Assembly (NCBI RefSeq): GCF_011516645.4
Contig: NZ_CP088285.1
Span: forward strand, 1,302,001-1,366,000
Source of the DNA: Bradyrhizobium septentrionale
Lineage (GTDB): Bacteria; Pseudomonadota; Alphaproteobacteria; Rhizobiales; Xanthobacteraceae
DNA length: 64,000 bases
Direction: 5' to 3'
Below are positions 8,288-18,374 of the stretch, piece by piece; positions within the stretch are counted from its first letter, which is position 1, and each line of letters starts with the position of its first letter. Under the pieces are notes generated by a model that saw only the letters and a list, made by a program, of their open reading frames with translations, searched no databases and was not told where the DNA came from. Made by a program: the position numbers and the translations under genes.

Positions 8288-9719
8288 CTACTCGGCCGCG
8301 ACGTACTCCGGTGGCCGCCACACCGCCGGCGCATAAAGCTCGGCGCCGAAGTCGTCGGCGATCGATCCGTTGATGCGCGCCTCGTGCGCCGGCAGATCGT
8401 CCAGAAACAGATCGCGACTGATCCGTGCCACAACGGCAGGAATGTCGCGCCTGAAGCTCGGGACATCGCCGACCGGCAAGCCAAAACTGACGAAGGCCGC
8501 CGGGTTGAAGACGTGAATGTCTTTCAGGAAGGGCGCGCGGCCGGGCCGCTTCTCCAGATATTCATGCCCCAATCCGAGATAGGGATATGCCGCCAGCGCC
8601 CCGTCCCTCTCATCGTCGCGCGGCGTGAACCGGTCGCGCCACAGCAGTATCTCGTCCGCGAAGTCGCGCAGTTCGGTCTGCGCGCCGAGGTTCACGGCAT
8701 ATCCGGTGCCGGCGATGGCAAAGTCGAACGCAAATTCACCCTGCGGCGTTACTGCGACGGCACGCCCGCCCTCTTGCCTCACCGCCTGCCATGGTGCGCC
8801 CAGATGGAGATGGAAATTGGGAAACGCGACAGCGCGCGCGATCGCATCCGCCGGCGGCGTCGAGCCGGCGCGGCGGAAGCGGATCGCCTGTTGCCAGCGC
8901 ACCGCATCCGGCAGCGCCCCGTAGTTGTCGTAGGCGCCCGGATAGCCCCGGATCCGGATCACCGGCAGCGAGGCCAGCGTTTCGCGCCGGGCATAGAGGT
9001 GGACGTCGCGCGCGCCGGCTTCGAGCGCGACGGCGGCGGCGTCGAATGCTGACGCGGCGCTCCCGACCACCGCGACCGATCGCCCTCGCAGGGCCCTGAA
9101 GTCGATCTTCTCCGAAGTATGCGCATGAAATTGCTTCGGCAGACTGCGCAGGGCCTCCGGAATATGGGCGCCGCCACTGCCGACAAAACCGGTCGCCAGC
9201 ACAAGCTTTCGCGTGGTTTCGACCGTCGTGCGACCGCCCTGCTCCAGATGCAGCCGCAGATGATCTCCCGCGGGTTCGATGCGAACCAGCCGCGTCCCAT
9301 AACGAACGACAACGCCCGTGACCTTGCGATACCAGTCGAGATAGGCCGCCCAGTCGAGCCGCAGAATGCGATCGAGCGCATCGTATGCGGCTGCGCCGTG
9401 CCTCGTACCAGGCCTGGAATCCGAGACCGGGCAGGCCAAGCTCGGGGCCCGGTAAGCTCTTGGGCGTGCGGAGCTTGTGCATCCGCGCACTCGTCAGCCA
9501 GACGCCTGACGTACTGCTGTCGGCCGCAGCATCGATCACGGAGACCTTGCCGATCCCGGCCCGCCGTAGCGCAAACGCAAATGCCGAGCCGGATTGTCCG
9601 CCGCCGACAATGACCGCATTGTGATCGATCCCGTCGCGATCGGGCACCCAGTTTTGCGGATCGGGTCCGATCAGGCGCAGGGCTTCGCGGGCAACGCTGT
9701 CGGGATCGGATTGCGGCAT
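8288..9719 (-). pseudogene. FAD/NAD(P)-dependent flavoprotein monooxygenase, frameshifted
   Basis: The N-terminus starts at ATG 9719 (MPQSDPDSVAREALRL) with the FAD Rossmann motif 'VIVGGGQSGSAFAFAL', and continues to '...LGFQAWYEAR'. The rest ('HGAAAYDALDRILRLDWAAY' onwards) reads in the next frame down to the stop at 8288. It includes the second dinucleotide fold 'SVAVVGSAASAFDAAAV'. The break is near 9395-9402 and corresponds to loss of 2 nt modulo 3. The whole protein would be about 475 residues, a class-B-type flavin monooxygenase or related oxidoreductase. It is upstream of and co-directional with the TauD-like gene, about 100 bp away. If the shift is real the second half is not made. 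Confidence 0.72.
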
Positions 9720-10117
9720 GTTGATCGGCCTCGCTTTGACGCTGCAAATCGTAAAAGCGAACGATCGCCAGTCAATGAAACGAAACCAGCTTTGTTTTCG
9801 ACGGCGCGCAACGATCGCTTCGCGGTCGACGCAGCCGTTGAAATATTTGCGGCGATCGTCGCCTTCCGTGCTCCAACTGCACGCAAAAACCGCAAGACAG
9901 CACCGCCCGATGCGCAAGATGAGCGCAAATCGCCCGCTGGTTTCATCGTGACGGCTGCACTCGTCTAACATCGCCGATCGACTCACAAGGTTCATGCTCG
10001 CTTCCGACGCAACAATGCAAGTTCATTTCATCGACAGGCTTGCGATCACCGACGTAGAGTCAAAGTCCAGCTCGCACGCCGAAGCGCGCGCGGCGCCGCA
10101 ATCATGGATCATCGAAC
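9720..10117. other. Divergent intergenic region, no gene seen
   Basis: 398 bp between the start of the broken flavoprotein gene (minus) and the broken methyltransferase gene (plus). It is somewhat less GC-rich than its neighbours and probably holds both promoters. I saw no convincing -35/-10 pair, sigma-54 element or long dyad. Confidence 0.5.
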
Positions 10118-10806
10118 ATGCCGCAAACGAGTGGCGCCATCAGTCTCGAACACGATACTCCGGAGCTGGCTCGCTCCTACGATGAAGCCGGGCTGGTCCA
10201 GTTCCGTCACGGCAAGTTCCTGATCGGACCGTTGGCGATCAAATCCGGCGAGCATGTCCTTGACATCGGGACCGGCACCGGCCGCCTCGCCGAATTCGTG
10301 GCAGATCTCGTCGGGCCGAACGGTCAGGTGATCGGCATCGATCCGCTCGCCGGCCGCATCGAGATCGCGCGGCTTCGCCAGTCGGACAATCTGCAATTCC
10401 ACACCGGCCGGGCCGAGGACCTCTCGCGCTTCGATGACCGCCAGTTCGATGCGGTCTATCTCAACAGCGTGTTCCATTGGATCGCCGACAAGGGCGGCGC
10501 CTTGCGGGAGATCCACCGGGCCTGACCGATGACGAGCTCAGGCCGTTGTTTGTCGCCGGCGGCTTCACCGATTACCGCAGCGAGTTGCGCGCGCTGACCG
10601 ACGTCCATGCGGACGCAAATTCGCTGCTCCGCTGGTCGGAAGCCAGCGCCTTCGGCAACTTTCTGGAGGCGTTCTCGCCGGCCGAACGCGAACAGGTCCG
10701 CAGCGCATTTGCCCGCCTGGTCGAAACCAAGAGAACGCCGGAGGGGCTGACCCTGGAGCGTTATTTGCGTTTCGCGTTTGCGCACAAGGCGCCGGCCGGC
10801 AACTGA
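10118..10806 (+). pseudogene. Class I SAM-dependent methyltransferase with internal deletion
   Basis: The N-terminal part (ATG 10118) has the SAM motif 'VLDIGTGTGRLAEFVADL', the acidic 'VIGIDPLAGRIEIA' and post-motif 'FDAVYLNSVFHWI', then stops at 10523-10525. The C-terminal part ('LTDDELRPLFVAGGFTDYR' to '...KAPAGN') is in another frame. The residues normally between 'EIHR' and this part (about 50, including the 'LKPGG' strand) are missing. So a deletion of roughly 150 bp, not a simple frameshift, is inferred near 10515-10522. The gene is 28 bp before an LLM monooxygenase gene. Confidence 0.68.
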
Positions 10807-10834
10807 CACCACCAACATTCTGCGGGCATCACGC

Positions 10835-12175
10835 ATGAGCGATCGACGGCTTTCTCTCAATCTCTTCATCTATCCGGGTGGCCATCACGAGGCGGCGTGG
10901 CGCTACAAGGGCTCCGCCGCGGACCGCATCCTCGACGTCACCTTTTATCAGGAGCTGGCGCAGAAGGCCGAGGCGCACAAATTCGACGCGATCTTCTTTG
11001 CCGACGGACCGGCCCTGGCCGACAATGTCCGCTACGCGCAGCGCTTCCGCTTCGAGCCGATCACCTGGCTCGCCGCAATTGCGGTCGCCACCAAGCGGAT
11101 CGGCCTGATCGCGACCGCGTCAACGACCTATAGCGAGCCTTACAACCTTGCCCGCCTGTTCGCCTCGCTCGACCATCTCAGCGGCGGCCGTGCCGGCTGG
11201 AACATCGTGACGACAAGCACGGCGCAGGCGGCGCAGAATTTCGGCCTGCCGGAGCATCCGCCGCATCACGAACGCTACGAGCGGGCGCGGGAATATCTCG
11301 ACGTCATCACCCGTCTTTGGGACAGCTGGGAAGACGACGCGCTGATCAACGACCCCGTCTCCGGGGTGTTTGCCGATACCGGCAAGATCCATGCGATCGA
11401 CCATTTCGGGAAGCATTTTCGGGTTCGCGGGCCGCTCAACATCTCGCGGACGCCGCAGGGACGGCCGGTCTACGTGCAGGCGGGCTCATCGGACGACGGC
11501 CGCGCCTTTGCCGCGCGCTTCGCGGAAGCGATCTTCACCGCGCATCAGACGCTGGCGAGCGCTCAGGAATTTTATGCCGACATCAAGCGTCAGGCGCGCG
11601 TGTTCGACCGCAGCCCCAATCAGATCAAGGTTCTGCCCGGCATCAGCCCGTTCATCGCCAGCACGCAAGCCGAGGCGGATCGGCTGCAGGACGAATTCAA
11701 TGAACTGATCCAGCCGGAATATTCGCTGACCCAGCTGCGCCAGATGATCGGGCTCGACCTTGCCGGCTTCGATCTCGACGGCCCGTTCCCGCGCCACCTG
11801 ATCGACACCAACGGTGCCCGCGGCGTGGCCAGCCGCTTCAAGCTCGTGGTCGACATCGTCGATCGCGAGAAGCCGACGATCCGCCAGCTGGTCCAGCGCC
11901 TCGCCGGCGCGCGCGGCCATTGGGTGATTGCGGGCCCGCCGGAGAAGATCGCCGACAATATCCAGACCTGGTTCGAGAACGGCGCCGCCGACGGTTTCAA
12001 CGTCATGCCGCCCTGGCTGCCCGGCGGATTCGATGTCTTTGCCGAGCAGGTCGTTCCGATCTTGCGCAAGCGCGGCCTGTTCCGCGACGACTACGCCGGC
12101 ACGACGCTGCGCGATCATTACGGCCTGAACCGGCCGCCGAGCGTCTTTTCCGGCTCGATTCAGGCGATCGCCTGA
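10835..12175 (+). CDS. LLM-class monooxygenase, NtaA/SnaA/DszA/DmoA family
   Basis: 446 residues, ATG at 10835 (MSDRRLSLNLFIYPGGHHEA). Luciferase-like barrel with the NtaA-group hallmarks 'HKFDAIFFADGPAL', 'LDHLSGGRAGWNIVTTSTAQAA' (two blocks), 'GRPVYVQAGSSDDGR' and the C-terminal 'RGLFRDDYAGTTLRDHYGL'. The group includes nitrilotriacetate, pristinamycin, dibenzothiophene sulfone and dimethylsulfide monooxygenases, all FMNH2-dependent. In this context a C-S bond is the more likely target. Its C-terminus is nearly the same as the fragment at 1-189, pointing to duplication. The length of about 450 is normal for the family. Confidence 0.88.
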   Translation: MSDRRLSLNLFIYPGGHHEAAWRYKGSAADRILDVTFYQELAQKAEAHKFDAIFFADGPALADNVRYAQRFRFEPITWLAAIAVATKRIGLIATASTTYSEPYNLARLFASLDHLSGGRAGWNIVTTSTAQAAQNFGLPEHPPHHERYERAREYLDVITRLWDSWEDDALINDPVSGVFADTGKIHAIDHFGKHFRVRGPLNISRTPQGRPVYVQAGSSDDGRAFAARFAEAIFTAHQTLASAQEFYADIKRQARVFDRSPNQIKVLPGISPFIASTQAEADRLQDEFNELIQPEYSLTQLRQMIGLDLAGFDLDGPFPRHLIDTNGARGVASRFKLVVDIVDREKPTIRQLVQRLAGARGHWVIAGPPEKIADNIQTWFENGAADGFNVMPPWLPGGFDVFAEQVVPILRKRGLFRDDYAGTTLRDHYGLNRPPSVFSGSIQAIA

Positions 12176-12246
12176 TCGCCTTACATTCCCCAGATCGTTC
12201 GGCCTTCCGCGGCAGATGCCGCCGCACGGCTCTCATCAAGGATGCA

Positions 12247-13075
12247 ATGACGACCATGCAGACTGCGCGCTTCTTCCGGCTTTCCGTTTTTCTGCTTCTT
12301 GGCGCCGTGATCGGTGCCACCGTGCGCGCCGAGACGCCTGCCAAGCCCGAGTTGAAAGTCGGTTTTGTCCCGGGCCCCTATATCGACGAGTTCAAGGTCG
12401 GCGTGGCGCCGGAGCTGCAGAACAAGGGCTATCGCATCAGATACGTCGAGTTCTCGACCGGGCTCGAGGCCAACAACGCGGTGTTCAAGGGCGAGATCGA
12501 TGCCAACGTGATGCAGCACACGATCTTCCTGAACTCCTACAACGAGCGGCAAAGCACCGATCTCGTCGGAATCGTCCACGTGCCGACGCCGCCGATGGGG
12601 CTCTACTCCAAGAAGCACCCGCCGGGCACGCCGATCAGGCCGGGCTCGACGATCGCGGTGCCCAACGATCCCGTCAATCTGCAGCGCGCATTGTGGATCC
12701 TGCGCGACCTCGGCCTCGTCGAGATCCGCGACTCAAAGCCGGTCGACGTCAGCGAGCTCGAACGTCATCAAGAACCCCGGCGGCATCAAGATCGTGCCGC
12801 TGGAAGCAGCCCAGGCGCCGCGCGCGCTCGACGACGTCGACTTCGCCGCGATCCAGGGCAATTTCGCGATCTACAGCGGGTTGAAGCTGACCAATGCGTT
12901 CGCGCTGGAAAGGATGACGACACCCTACATCAACGTGGTCGCCGTCAAGAAGGCCAATGCGGATGCGGCGTGGGCGCAGGACATCGTTGCCGGCTACAAA
13001 TCGCAGACCTTCAAGACCGCGATCCTCTCGGACCGCTTCTATGACGGGTTTGCCTTGCCGGACTACCTGAAGTGA
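12247..13075 (+). pseudogene. MetQ/NlpA-family substrate-binding protein, frameshifted
   Basis: Start MTTMQTARFFRLSVFLLL with AAGGA upstream, then a signal peptide ending near 'TVRA-ETPA'. The mature part has 'NKGYRIRYVEFSTGLEANNA' and 'IDANVMQHTIFLNSY', the typical N-domain of methionine-binding NlpA proteins. At about 12757-12761 the frame changes: '...VDVSELE' is followed in the next frame by 'NVIKNPGGIKIVPLEAAQAP' to '...FALPDYLK'. The shift is again loss of 2 nt modulo 3. No lipobox cysteine and no metN or metI genes are present. Without the second lobe no ligand would be held. It sits just before repeat copy B. Confidence 0.72.
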
Positions 13076-13089
13076 TGGCCCGGCCGTCC

Positions 13090-13191
13090 AGAGCATTTTC
13101 GGTTCTGATTGAATCAGAACCGAAGCTCTAGATTCTTGTTTTGACGCGTTTTCTTCACGCGAACCGGTGTCCACTTCGCTCGAAAACGCTC
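13090..13191 (-). repeat. 102-bp intergenic inverted repeat, copy B
   Basis: Inverted counterpart of 4330-4431 with one visible mismatch. Like copy A it lies between convergent genes (the MetQ-like pseudogene and phaC) and carries the same hairpin. Recombination between the two copies would invert the 8.7 kb that lies between them. Confidence 0.88.
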
Positions 13192-13242
13192 CAGAGCGCC
13201 GGAAACCATCCAACGCGGCGCTCACACGGCTCGCTATTGCTG

Positions 13243-14961
13243 TCAGTTCGCTTTCGCCTTCACGTATCGGCCCGGCGCGGATTCCCCTGGAGGATAGAGA
13301 TTGCTGCCGAGCTGCGGGCGGGCGGGCACCTGGTCTTCAGCCCACGGCTTGAGCCATGCGATCCAGTCGTTCCACCAGCTGCCCGGCTTTTCGGCCGCGC
13401 CCGCCCGCCATGCCGCCGGGTCGTCGCATCGCTCGTCCGACAGCCAGTAGCTTCGCTTGTTCTTCGAGGCGGGGTTGATCACGCCGGCAATATGCCCGCT
13501 CGCACCCAGCACAAAGCGGGTGTTGCCACTGAACAGGCCGGTGGTGCGATAGGCCGATCGCCATGGCACGATGTGATCCTCAACGGTCGCCAGGACATAG
13601 GCAGGCAGGTCGACCCGCCCCAGATCGACAGGCGTGCCGCACATCGTCAGGCGGTTCGGCTCCCGAAGGTTGTTCTCCAGGTACATGTTGCGGATGTACC
13701 AGCAATACATCGGCCCCGGCAGGTTGGTCACGTCGGCGTTCCAGAACAGAAGATCGAAACGTTCCGGCGATTTTCCCTTCAGATAGTTGTTGATCACGTT
13801 CGGCCAGATCAGCTCCTTCGACCGCAGGGTTTGAAACACAAACCCGAGCTCCGAGCCGCGGTAGATGCCGCCATTGCCGATGGTCTGCTCCCGCTGTCGC
13901 GTACTCTCCTCGTCCACGAACACGCCGAGGTCCCCCGGCTCGCGGAAGTCGAGCATCGTCGTCAGCAATGTCACGCAGGCGACAGACTCATCGCCCCGCG
14001 TGCGCAGGATCGCCAGCGCGGACGACAGGATAGTTCCCCCGACGCACCAGCCGACCACGTTGGCCTTGTCGGCACCGGAGATCGACCGGGCCACCTCGAT
14101 CGCACGCATAGCGCCCTGTTCGACGTAATCGTCCCAGGCAAAGTGCCCGCATGAGGCATCCGGATTGCGCCAGGAGACCATGAAGACGGTCAGGCCATGC
14201 TCGACCGCGAAACGGACGAAGGAATTGGCCGGCTGCAGGTCGAGAATGTAGAACTTGTTGATGCAGGGCGGCACGATCAGCAGCGGCCGTGCCGTCACCT
14301 GCTCGGTCGCCGGTTCATATTGAATGAGCTGAAACAGCTCGTTCTCGAAGACGACCGCGCCCCTTGATGTGGCGACGTCCTTTCCGACTTCGAAAGCCTC
14401 CTCATCGGTGATCGTCAGGCTGCCTCTGCCCAGATCGGTCATCAGGTTCTCGAGGCCGGCCTTGAGACTCTGACCTTCGCTGTCCGTCGCAAGCTTGATG
14501 ACGTCAGGATTGGTGGCAATGAAATTGGTCGGGCTCATCGCCTCGACAAGCTGACGCGTGAAGAAGCGCAGGCGAAGCTTTTCCTTCTCGTCGAGATCGA
14601 GCGCTTCAACGAAATCGACGCAATAGCGCGCGTTCAGCAAATAGCATTGCTTCAAAAGGCTATAGGCCGCGTTGTCCCGCCATTCCTCGGCGTTGAACCT
14701 GCGATCGCCACGCGCGGGCTCGATGCTCCCTTCGCTCGACACCCCGGACGCCGATCTGATGATGTGCTCGGTGAGCTGGTACAGGCGCTTGAGGTGCTCG
14801 GCCTGCAATTCGGCGAGGCGTCCCGACGAATTCAGGGTTGAGCCGAGGTTCGCCCCCTCGCGATCGACGTTCGTCGCCCACCCGAGCGACCGCCACAGGC
14901 TTTCCCCCGCTTTCATGAAACCCTCGACAAATTCGTCGGGCATGTTGAATGGCCGATTCAT
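13243..14961 (-). CDS. phaC: Class I poly(3-hydroxyalkanoate) synthase
   Basis: 572 residues, start MNRPFNMPDEFVEGFMKAG. Alpha/beta-hydrolase polymerase with the synthase lipase-like box 'GWCVGGT' (nucleophile Cys306). The family Asp is in 'VEDHIVPWRSAY' and the His in 'GASGHIAGVINP'. It polymerises (R)-3-hydroxybutyryl-CoA into intracellular PHB granules. Last gene of the minus-strand run that includes phaA, phaB, maeB, aceEF-lpdA and dctA. It is separated from dctD by 151 bp, so it may also have its own promoter. It matches class I size and needs no PhaE or PhaR partner. Confidence 0.93.
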   Translation of the reverse strand: MNRPFNMPDEFVEGFMKAGESLWRSLGWATNVDREGANLGSTLNSSGRLAELQAEHLKRLYQLTEHIIRSASGVSSEGSIEPARGDRRFNAEEWRDNAAYSLLKQCYLLNARYCVDFVEALDLDEKEKLRLRFFTRQLVEAMSPTNFIATNPDVIKLATDSEGQSLKAGLENLMTDLGRGSLTITDEEAFEVGKDVATSRGAVVFENELFQLIQYEPATEQVTARPLLIVPPCINKFYILDLQPANSFVRFAVEHGLTVFMVSWRNPDASCGHFAWDDYVEQGAMRAIEVARSISGADKANVVGWCVGGTILSSALAILRTRGDESVACVTLLTTMLDFREPGDLGVFVDEESTRQREQTIGNGGIYRGSELGFVFQTLRSKELIWPNVINNYLKGKSPERFDLLFWNADVTNLPGPMYCWYIRNMYLENNLREPNRLTMCGTPVDLGRVDLPAYVLATVEDHIVPWRSAYRTTGLFSGNTRFVLGASGHIAGVINPASKNKRSYWLSDERCDDPAAWRAGAAEKPGSWWNDWIAWLKPWAEDQVPARPQLGSNLYPPGESAPGRYVKAKAN

Positions 14962-15112
14962 GACGTCCCTCGCTAGGCAAGATTGACTGGTTCGCTTCCG
15001 ATTTCGGGCAGCTTCTAGCTGGCGCCCTTTGCCCTCGGATGCACCGAGAGCCTATTATGTTTCCGGGCGCTTGCGCGTGACCGATTTCAGCCGGTCCCGC
15101 CGCGCCGCAGTC

Positions 15113-16486
15113 TCAGGACCCGGAGCGGACAGCGCCCTCCCTGATCCCGTCGACGCTGACGGAGAGGCGCTTGATCTTGTCGTACAGTGTCTGCTTCGGG
15201 ATGCTCAGAAGCGCGGCGGTCGCCTGGACGTCGCCTTGCTTGCGGCGCAGCGCGTCCTCGATGATCGATCGCTCGATGTTCTCCAATTGCCGCGGCAATG
15301 ACATATCCGACGTCCCGAATCCCGCCTTGTTGATCGTCTTGCGGTCGAGCACACCAAGCACGAAACGATCGGCGACGTTGCGCAGTTCCCGCACATTGCC
15401 CGGCCACGAATAGGCCAGCAAATGCGACATGGTCTGCTCGTCCAGGATCGGCGCATCACGCTCGAACCGCCGCGCCGCGTCCAGGGTGAAATGCTCGAAC
15501 AGCAGAGGGATATCCTCGCGCCGCTCGCGCAGCGGTGGCAGCTCGATGAATGCGACGCCGAGGCGATAGTAGAGATCGGCACGAAACAGCCGCTTTTCGC
15601 TCAGTTCGAACAAATTGGCCTTGCTCGCGGCCACGACCCGGCAATCTACCGAGATCGGCTTGTTGGTTCCGACGCGCTCGATGGATCTGTCCTGCAGCGA
15701 CCTGAGCAACTTGACCTGGACGCTCAACGGCATGCTCTCGATCTCGTCGAGGAACAACGTCCCGCCATTGGCATATTCGATCTTTCCGATCCGTTGCCGG
15801 GTGGCGCCGGTGAACGCGCCCACCTCGTGGCCGAACAGCTCGCTCTCGACCAGCGATTCCGGAAGGCCGCCGCAATTCACCGCGACATAGTTGCCGCCGC
15901 GGCGACCGCTGTGATTGTGCAGGCAGCGCGCGACCACGTCCTTGCCGGTTCCGGTTTCACCATAGATCGTGACATCGACATTGGTCGTAGCCAAAGTGGA
16001 GACGAGCCGGCGCACTTCCTGGATCTGCGGCGATCGGCCCTGCAGGCTCGCCTCGATTCCCTGGCGATCCGCCAGGGCCGATCGCAGCGAACGAACCTCC
16101 AGGGTCAGCCGCCGCTTTTCTGCCGCGCGGCGCACCACCGAGATCAGTTGCTCCGAGGAGCACGGCTTCTCGATGAAGTCGTAGGCGCCGGCCCGCATCG
16201 CCTGCACGGCCATTGAGATATCACCGTGACCGGTGATCAGGATCACCGGGAGATCCTGGTCCAATCGACGCAGATCGGACAGCCATTCCAGGCCGCTCCG
16301 CCCGCGCAGGCGCACGTCGCAGACCACGACAAAGGGCATGTCGGCACGAACGGATCCGTTGGCGGTCTCGACCGAGGCAAATCCCGAGACCGAAAATCCC
16401 GCGAGCTCGAGCGCCTGGACGCCGCCGATCCGGACGTCGTCGTCGTCCTCGACATAGATCACGCCGATCGATTGGTCATCGCCCAT
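15113..16486 (-). CDS. dctD: C4-dicarboxylate response regulator, sigma-54 activator
   Basis: 457 residues. Receiver domain (residues 5-120) with phospho-acceptor Asp57 in 'VVVCDVRLRG' and Lys107. AAA+ domain with Walker A 'GETGTGKD' (176-183), sigma-54 contact loop 'GAFTGA' (223-228) and Walker B 'GGTLFLDEIESM'. C-terminal Fis-type helix-turn-helix ending 'AALLSIPKQTLYDKIKRL'. Activated by DctB, it should drive sigma-54 promoters of dicarboxylate genes; the sigma-54-type site upstream of aceE is a candidate target. The start overlaps the dctB stop by 11 bp. Confidence 0.9.
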   Translation of the reverse strand: MGDDQSIGVIYVEDDDDVRIGGVQALELAGFSVSGFASVETANGSVRADMPFVVVCDVRLRGRSGLEWLSDLRRLDQDLPVILITGHGDISMAVQAMRAGAYDFIEKPCSSEQLISVVRRAAEKRRLTLEVRSLRSALADRQGIEASLQGRSPQIQEVRRLVSTLATTNVDVTIYGETGTGKDVVARCLHNHSGRRGGNYVAVNCGGLPESLVESELFGHEVGAFTGATRQRIGKIEYANGGTLFLDEIESMPLSVQVKLLRSLQDRSIERVGTNKPISVDCRVVAASKANLFELSEKRLFRADLYYRLGVAFIELPPLRERREDIPLLFEHFTLDAARRFERDAPILDEQTMSHLLAYSWPGNVRELRNVADRFVLGVLDRKTINKAGFGTSDMSLPRQLENIERSIIEDALRRKQGDVQATAALLSIPKQTLYDKIKRLSVSVDGIREGAVRSGS

Positions 16487-18374
16487 GCGAAGCCGCCTCT
16501 GCTATCTCAGCCAATGGAAGGATCACGACAAACTCGGCACCATCAGGCATCAGGTTTCGCGCACGCAGTTCGCCGCCAAAAGAGCGCGCGATGTGGTTGG
16601 AGAGCATCAGGCCGAGGCCCAATCCCTTGCCGGCGGGCTTGGTCGTCACGAATGGCTCGAACATGCGCTGCAGAACGTCGGATGCGATCGCGGGCCCGCT
16701 GTTGCTGATCGCGATGCGGCAGCGCGCGGTCTGCGCCTCCTCCCTGCTCGCCCGGATCAGGATCGACTTCTGGTCGACGCTCTCCACCGCATCCAGCGCA
16801 TTGGCCACGATGTTGCACAACAGCTGCTCCAATCGCGTCTGATCGGCGACGACGGCCAGCTTCGCGTCGATCTCGGTCGCGACGGCGACCCCGCCGTCCT
16901 TGACTCGCCCGGCGAGTATCTTGAGCGCCTCGGCGACGGCCTGTTCGACGGAGACCGCACCAAGCGGGCTGCTCGACTTGTATGCGAACACCCGCAATTG
17001 GCTGGTCAGGCGTCCGAGCCGGCGGACCAGCTCGCCAATTCGGGTGAGATTTCCCCGGGCATCGCCGATCGACCCGCGGTCGACCAGCAGGACCGCATTG
17101 TCGGCAGCGGTCTGCAGCGCAGCCAGCGGCTGGTTCAGCTCGTGCACGATGCCGGCCGACATCTGGCCGAGCGCGGCCAGCTTGCCGGCGTGAACGAGTT
17201 CGTCCTGGGCGGCCCGCAATTCGGCGGTGCGCTCCTGCACCCTCGTCTCGAGCATGTCGTTGGCCGTCTGCAACGCGGCCTGGCTGGCCAACCGGTGCTT
17301 GATCTCTCTCCGGCGTTGCTCGACAAGGCCGAGCGCCAGCAGCGCAACGACGGCGACGAGACCCGATATGCCCCCGATGATGAGCGCGATCTGCCGTGTG
17401 GGCGCCTCGTCATCGAGAAGGACCAGGTTCCACAAACCGCGGTTGATCGGAAGCTCGCTGACCGTGTAGGCGGTTCCGTTCTGCGTGGTGATCCGCGCGG
17501 CGTCGCTCTCGGACTGGGCGGCGAAGGTCCATCCGAGCGGCGCCAGGTCGTGGTTTCCGTAGGGTTTGGACCGTGCAATGTCATCGCGCGTCTGGACCGA
17601 CAGCGGCGCCATCGGGCGGTAGCGCCACTCGTCGCGCGAGGCAAGGATCGTCACCTTGCGCTCGTCGACCAGCAGGATGTCGTTATCAGTGTTGCGCCAC
17701 GCTCGCTCGAACGAGTCCAGATTGACCTTGACGGTGGCGACGCCCTTCGTCGTGCCGCCCTGTTTCAGCGCATAGGACAGATAGTAGCCGGCGCGCGCCG
17801 TGGTGATACCGATACCGAAGAATGCCCCGCGGCCGCTCGCGAGTGCTTCGCTCACATAGGGGCGATACGACAGGTTTTCGCCGAAGGGTGTCCCGGGCTG
17901 GTCGAAATCGGCCGCGGCCAGCGTCGCGCCGGAGACGCCCAGGACATAGAGGTTGTCGGCGCCCGCAAGCAGGTTGATCGACTTCAGATACAGGCTGACG
18001 GTTTGCTGCAGTGCAGGATCATTGGGGGCCTCGAGCAGCCGGAACACACTGGGAGACGTCTCCAGCAGGGAGGGCAGGTATTCGAATCTCGAAAGATAAC
18101 CGTCGAGCCTGGCGGCCTCGACCGCCAGCCGCTGTTGCGCCGCGGCGTGCAAATGGTCGAGCCCGCGGCGGAACGTGATCGCATATCCGAGCCACGATGC
18201 CGCGGCGACCAGCGCAAGGGCAAGCGCGCCGCGAACCAGCCACCGCGTGGAAATGGGCATCACCAAACCGACTTTGGGAGGCCCCTTGATGTTCACCAGG
18301 GATGGAAGCTCCGTCATCTTGTGAACCAGCACAAAGCGGGGCGCGCCGGCCACTGCGGACGACCACTCACGCAT
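16476..18374 (-). CDS. dctB: C4-dicarboxylate sensor histidine kinase
   Basis: Up to 632 residues. One membrane helix (about 48-65) precedes a long periplasmic sensor region of double-PAS type ('NLYVLGVSGATLAAADF', 'RAGYYLSYALKQGG'), and a second helix follows at about 330-355. A coiled-coil linker, the H-box 'AGIVHELNQPLAAL' and ATP-binding N and G boxes ('NIVANALDAV', 'GKGLGLGLMLS') follow. It senses succinate, malate or fumarate and phosphorylates DctD. The start is uncertain: the upstream-most ATG overlaps the stop of the small cydB-like fragment (ATGCGTGA) but lacks a strong ribosome site, and M at 18260 is another choice. Confidence 0.88.
   Translation of the reverse strand: MREWSSAVAGAPRFVLVHKMTELPSLVNIKGPPKVGLVMPISTRWLVRGALALALVAAASWLGYAITFRRGLDHLHAAAQQRLAVEAARLDGYLSRFEYLPSLLETSPSVFRLLEAPNDPALQQTVSLYLKSINLLAGADNLYVLGVSGATLAAADFDQPGTPFGENLSYRPYVSEALASGRGAFFGIGITTARAGYYLSYALKQGGTTKGVATVKVNLDSFERAWRNTDNDILLVDERKVTILASRDEWRYRPMAPLSVQTRDDIARSKPYGNHDLAPLGWTFAAQSESDAARITTQNGTAYTVSELPINRGLWNLVLLDDEAPTRQIALIIGGISGLVAVVALLALGLVEQRRREIKHRLASQAALQTANDMLETRVQERTAELRAAQDELVHAGKLAALGQMSAGIVHELNQPLAALQTAADNAVLLVDRGSIGDARGNLTRIGELVRRLGRLTSQLRVFAYKSSSPLGAVSVEQAVAEALKILAGRVKDGGVAVATEIDAKLAVVADQTRLEQLLCNIVANALDAVESVDQKSILIRASREEAQTARCRIAISNSGPAIASDVLQRMFEPFVTTKPAGKGLGLGLMLSNHIARSFGGELRARNLMPDGAEFVVILPLAEIAEAASHGR

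Noticed and set aside
12247..13075. MetQ-like gene as part of a methionine ABC transporter
   Set aside because: No metN or metI is nearby, there is no lipobox, and the reading frame is broken.
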